Shown here piece after piece: positions 4,807 through 7,032 of a DNA stretch of 7,032 nt. The translations under genes and the position numbers were made by a program. The DNA comes from an uncultured Brevundimonas sp. (GTDB lineage Bacteria; Pseudomonadota; Alphaproteobacteria; Caulobacterales; Caulobacteraceae): the NCBI GenBank assembly GCA_946481405.1, contig CAMLNY010000055.1:1-7032 (forward strand). The letters are read 5' to 3'. Under the pieces are notes generated by a model. That model ran no database searches. It saw nothing but the letters and a program-made list of their open reading frames with translations, and was not told where the DNA came from. Positions within the stretch are counted from its first letter, which is position 1; each line of letters opens with the position of its first letter.

Positions 4807-7014
4807 TCAGCGATCGAACCGGGCGTACGGGCCGGTCCACTGATGCGTCTGCCCGTCGAGCGTCACCGCGTGCCGCGCACCCTCTGTCGGGTCGTCCGCG
4901 ACGGCCAGGATCAGAACCTTTCCGGTCACCAGCATCAGCACGACCGCCTCGACCCCGTCGCCGCCCACCCGCGCGATCTCGCGGATCCGGCTGGTCGCAC
5001 CCGACACTGTCTCGGCCGTGCCGTCATAGGCGCCGTGCGGCTCCAGCACGGAGAAGAAGCTGGCGTCGGCCTGCCCCTGCATCCGCTGGAGCAGCGCCGG
5101 CTCGCGTCTCAGGTTGAAGTCCGGATCGTTGGCCCCGCTTTCGACCAGCATGGCGCTGATCGGCGCCGAGGCCCCGAACCGGTAGGTGTAGAACCGGCGG
5201 CCCAGCAGCCAGGTGAGGCTGCGGTTCTCGCCCGATGCCGGCGCGACCGCATCGACCCACAGATGCTGATAGCCGTTGGCCTCGCCCAGCACCGGCCGCT
5301 CGCGCACCGAATGCTCGGCGTCGAACGCCGTGACGATATGGCCATTGAAATGCAGCGGCAGGTCATAGGTCGTCGCCGCCGCGCCGTCCGCGCGGAACAG
5401 GTCGATCACCACCGGATACGCCAGGTCGGGATGCTCGACCATCGCCAGGGTCCGGGTCAAGACCACCCCGTCATAGCCGTTCTCCAGCCGCGCCGAGGCG
5501 ATCTGCAGTCCCTCCCCGACCTCGAAGAACAGGGGCGTCGTCGGGTGTTCCTCGCCCGTCTGCCAGACGCCGCCGAACTGGCTGGCCTCGCCGACGACCA
5601 GCGTGTTGTGCGCCACCGTCGTCATGGCCCAGCTGTCGTTCTCGGGCAGATAGCCGCCCCCGCCCTTGGCCTCGACGTTCAGGAACCGCGCGGCGCCATA
5701 GTCGCGGACCACCGGCTGGCCGTCGTCGTAGAACAGCATCTCCAGCCGGTCGAAATGGCCGTGTCCCTGCCCCTGCTGGGTGTTCTTCATCACCAGGGCC
5801 TGACCGTCCGCCCCACCGCGCCGCAGGAAGACGAGGTTGCCCAGATCCCCGTTCGGCCCGTCGCGCAGTTGCATGGATCGGAAGTCGAACGGCCGCGCCG
5901 CCCCCTCCGCCACGCCCTCAGCGACCGCCAGACCTTCCGGCGACAGGATGGTCCGCCCCTGCCCTTCGGCGATGGACAACAGACCCGGATCGCGCGTCTG
6001 GGCATAGGCCACGGCGACCCCGGTCACGATCTCCTCGGTGTCCAGACCCTTGTCCGGCATGGCGTCGTTGATCGGGAACAGCAGCCCGCCGTAGGACGAC
6101 TGGATCACCCCGTCGACGGCCTTCAGCAGCACCCCGTCACGCCGCTCGAAGATGCCGCGCCCCGGCTCATTCCGCTGGATCGCGCGGGCGAAGATGATGA
6201 AGGGCGCGAGCGCGTAGCGCTGGTAATACGGCCCCTCGGCGTAGTAGCCGTCCGGCGAGAACAGCTCGTCCACCTGACGCAGGAGGCCTGCCCGGCCGTC
6301 ATGCCCCGTCCCGTTCAGGGCCCGGTCCACCAGCTCCGGATCGCGCAGCACATAGCCGGTCATCCCCACCCCGGCCGTGGCCCACGTCGCATGGTTGTGG
6401 ATGCGGTCGAAATAGGGCGCGTTCTCTTCCGAAAGGAACCGCGCCATCCGGCGGAAGACGTCGTCGTCGATGGTTCGCCGCTGCTCCGGCGTGAGCGTCT
6501 CCCGAATAGCGTCGTAACCTTGCGACGAATAGACCAGCCAGACGCTGTCGTTCAGCGCCTGCCAGAACAGCCGCCCCTTCACCGGCGAACTGCCCGCGGG
6601 ATGGTCCGCCAGCGTCGGATAGAGCCGCGCATATTCCAGCAGCAGGTCCCGCGCGAAATCGGCATAGGCCCGGTCGCCGGTCAGCCGGTACAGGGCCCCC
6701 GCGCCATAGATGGCCTTGTAGTTGGCCTTGTGCTGCTCGTGGGTGACTCCGCCGCCCAGATCGCGCGGCTGGGGCACGTCGATACCGTGCGCCATGGCGG
6801 CCCGCACCTCGCGCTCGACCCGCGCCCGCTCGGCGGCGAACATCGGATATCGGTCGCCCGCCTCGGCCATAGTTCGCCATTGCTCGGCCGAGACCAGAAC
6901 CGGCGACCCGTCATCGACCTGCGCGACGGCCGACGTTGCCTGCTGAGCCAGCACGCCCGTCGGCGCGCCTGCCGCCAGCGCGGCCAGCACCGCGATCAGA
7001 ACCGTCCGGCTCAC
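4807..7014 (-). CDS. PL17 oligoalginate lyase (alginate/heparinase II-III-like), exported
   Basis: A 735-residue polysaccharide lyase. It has a signal peptide (TVLIAVLAALAAGAPTGVLA, likely cleavage before Q24; no lipobox cysteine), so it is probably periplasmic. An alpha/alpha toroid occupies about 40-370 and a heparinase II/III-like beta-sheet domain about 380-735. N207-H208 (RIHNHATWATAG) and Y264 (EGPYYQRYAL) match catalytic or neutralising residues N201, H202 and Y258 of Saccharophagus Alg17c as I recall them. H420, D438 and H469 match its zinc ligands H415, D433 and H464. H418 and Y455 match H413 and Y450. All active-site positions are therefore kept. The family cuts oligoalginate from the end by beta-elimination to unsaturated monouronate, which rearranges to DEH. 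The start is GTG 7014 with GGAGGT 6 nt upstream. It is followed by the transporter gene after 10 nt. Other heparinase-like lyases are the only real alternative, and the residue match argues against them. Confidence 0.92.
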   Translation of the reverse strand: MSRTVLIAVLAALAAGAPTGVLAQQATSAVAQVDDGSPVLVSAEQWRTMAEAGDRYPMFAAERARVEREVRAAMAHGIDVPQPRDLGGGVTHEQHKANYKAIYGAGALYRLTGDRAYADFARDLLLEYARLYPTLADHPAGSSPVKGRLFWQALNDSVWLVYSSQGYDAIRETLTPEQRRTIDDDVFRRMARFLSEENAPYFDRIHNHATWATAGVGMTGYVLRDPELVDRALNGTGHDGRAGLLRQVDELFSPDGYYAEGPYYQRYALAPFIIFARAIQRNEPGRGIFERRDGVLLKAVDGVIQSSYGGLLFPINDAMPDKGLDTEEIVTGVAVAYAQTRDPGLLSIAEGQGRTILSPEGLAVAEGVAEGAARPFDFRSMQLRDGPNGDLGNLVFLRRGGADGQALVMKNTQQGQGHGHFDRLEMLFYDDGQPVVRDYGAARFLNVEAKGGGGYLPENDSWAMTTVAHNTLVVGEASQFGGVWQTGEEHPTTPLFFEVGEGLQIASARLENGYDGVVLTRTLAMVEHPDLAYPVVIDLFRADGAAATTYDLPLHFNGHIVTAFDAEHSVRERPVLGEANGYQHLWVDAVAPASGENRSLTWLLGRRFYTYRFGASAPISAMLVESGANDPDFNLRREPALLQRMQGQADASFFSVLEPHGAYDGTAETVSGATSRIREIARVGGDGVEAVVLMLVTGKVLILAVADDPTEGARHAVTLDGQTHQWTGPYARFDR

Positions 7015-7032
7015 GGCAGGACCTCCAGCGGC
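7011..7032 (-). CDS. Possible 3' end of a further operon gene (edge fragment)
   Basis: The PL17 start GTG is followed by A, giving GTGA with a TGA at 7013-7011 in another frame. The frame ending at this TGA is open to the window edge and would read PLEVLP-stop. The same GTGA arrangement joins the reductase and esterase genes in this operon, so an upstream gene overlapping PL17 by 4 nt is plausible. Six codons are far too few to prove coding, and no product can be named. Confidence 0.27.
7021..7026 (-). promoter_or_regulatory. Ribosome binding site deciding the PL17 GTG start
   Basis: A perfect GGAGGT on the minus strand sits 6 nt before GTG (7014-7012). With the signal peptide beginning right at that codon, it settles the non-ATG start. 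Confidence 0.85.

Larger units (their letters stand above)
1580..7014 (-). other. Four-gene alginate-utilisation operon (PL17 - MFS - SDR - SGNH esterase)
   Basis: The four minus-strand genes are joined by a 10-nt gap (PL17 to MFS), a 1-nt TAATG overlap (MFS to SDR) and a 4-nt GTGA overlap (SDR to esterase), so a single transcript with translational coupling is expected. The products cover periplasmic deacylation (inferred) and depolymerisation, inner-membrane uptake, and reduction to KDG. No promoter is visible within the window, so it must lie beyond position 7032. No good intrinsic terminator is seen at the distal end near 1580. Confidence 0.85.

Noticed and set aside
4110..5117. A 335-codon plus-strand open frame opposite the MFS/PL17 junction
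   Set aside because: It crosses two well-supported genes on the other strand, and its translation is a charged low-complexity sequence without recognisable motifs.

Overview
The window looks like chromosomal DNA of a high-GC alphaproteobacterium. Caulobacterales (Caulobacter/Brevundimonas-like) is the best guess. The reasons are strong third-position G/C bias, frequent GTG starts, a TonB-dependent receptor beside sugar-acid genes, and a mannonate dehydratase that closely resembles my recollection of the Caulobacter enzymes. This assignment comes from recalled sequence resemblance, not from a search. It contains part of a polyuronate (most likely alginate) utilisation locus.

Left part, plus strand: the C-terminal end of a TonB-dependent outer-membrane receptor (1-207), a clear Rho-independent terminator (234-264), then a D-mannonate dehydratase of the enolase superfamily (manD; start probably GTG at 361, alternative ATG at 292). 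manD runs head-on into the minus-strand operon with a 7-bp gap.

Right part, minus strand, in transcription order: a secreted PL17 oligoalginate lyase (7014-4807), an ExuT/DgoT-like MFS hexuronate transporter (4796-3504), an SDR reductase that probably converts 4-deoxy-L-erythro-5-hexoseulose uronate (DEH) to 2-keto-3-deoxy-D-gluconate (KDG) (3504-2752), and a secreted SGNH/GDSL esterase (2755-1580). The junctions are a 10-nt gap, a 1-nt overlap and a 4-nt overlap, so this is a tightly coupled operon. The operon probably continues past the right edge, because the PL17 GTG start also forms a GTGA overlap with a possible upstream stop codon.

Proposed logic: the receptor brings in oligosaccharides. 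In the periplasm the SGNH esterase may remove O-acetyl groups and PL17 cuts oligoalginate to unsaturated monouronate/DEH. The MFS carrier imports it and the SDR reduces it to KDG. ManD makes KDG from D-mannonate, so both arms meet at KDG. KDG kinase, KDPG aldolase, KdgF, endolytic alginate lyases and any regulator are not in the window. The least described element is the SGNH esterase placed inside an alginate operon, which suggests use of acetylated (bacterial-type) alginate. No RNA genes, mobile elements, CRISPR arrays or long repeats were seen, and there is no gene-free stretch longer than about 150 bases.
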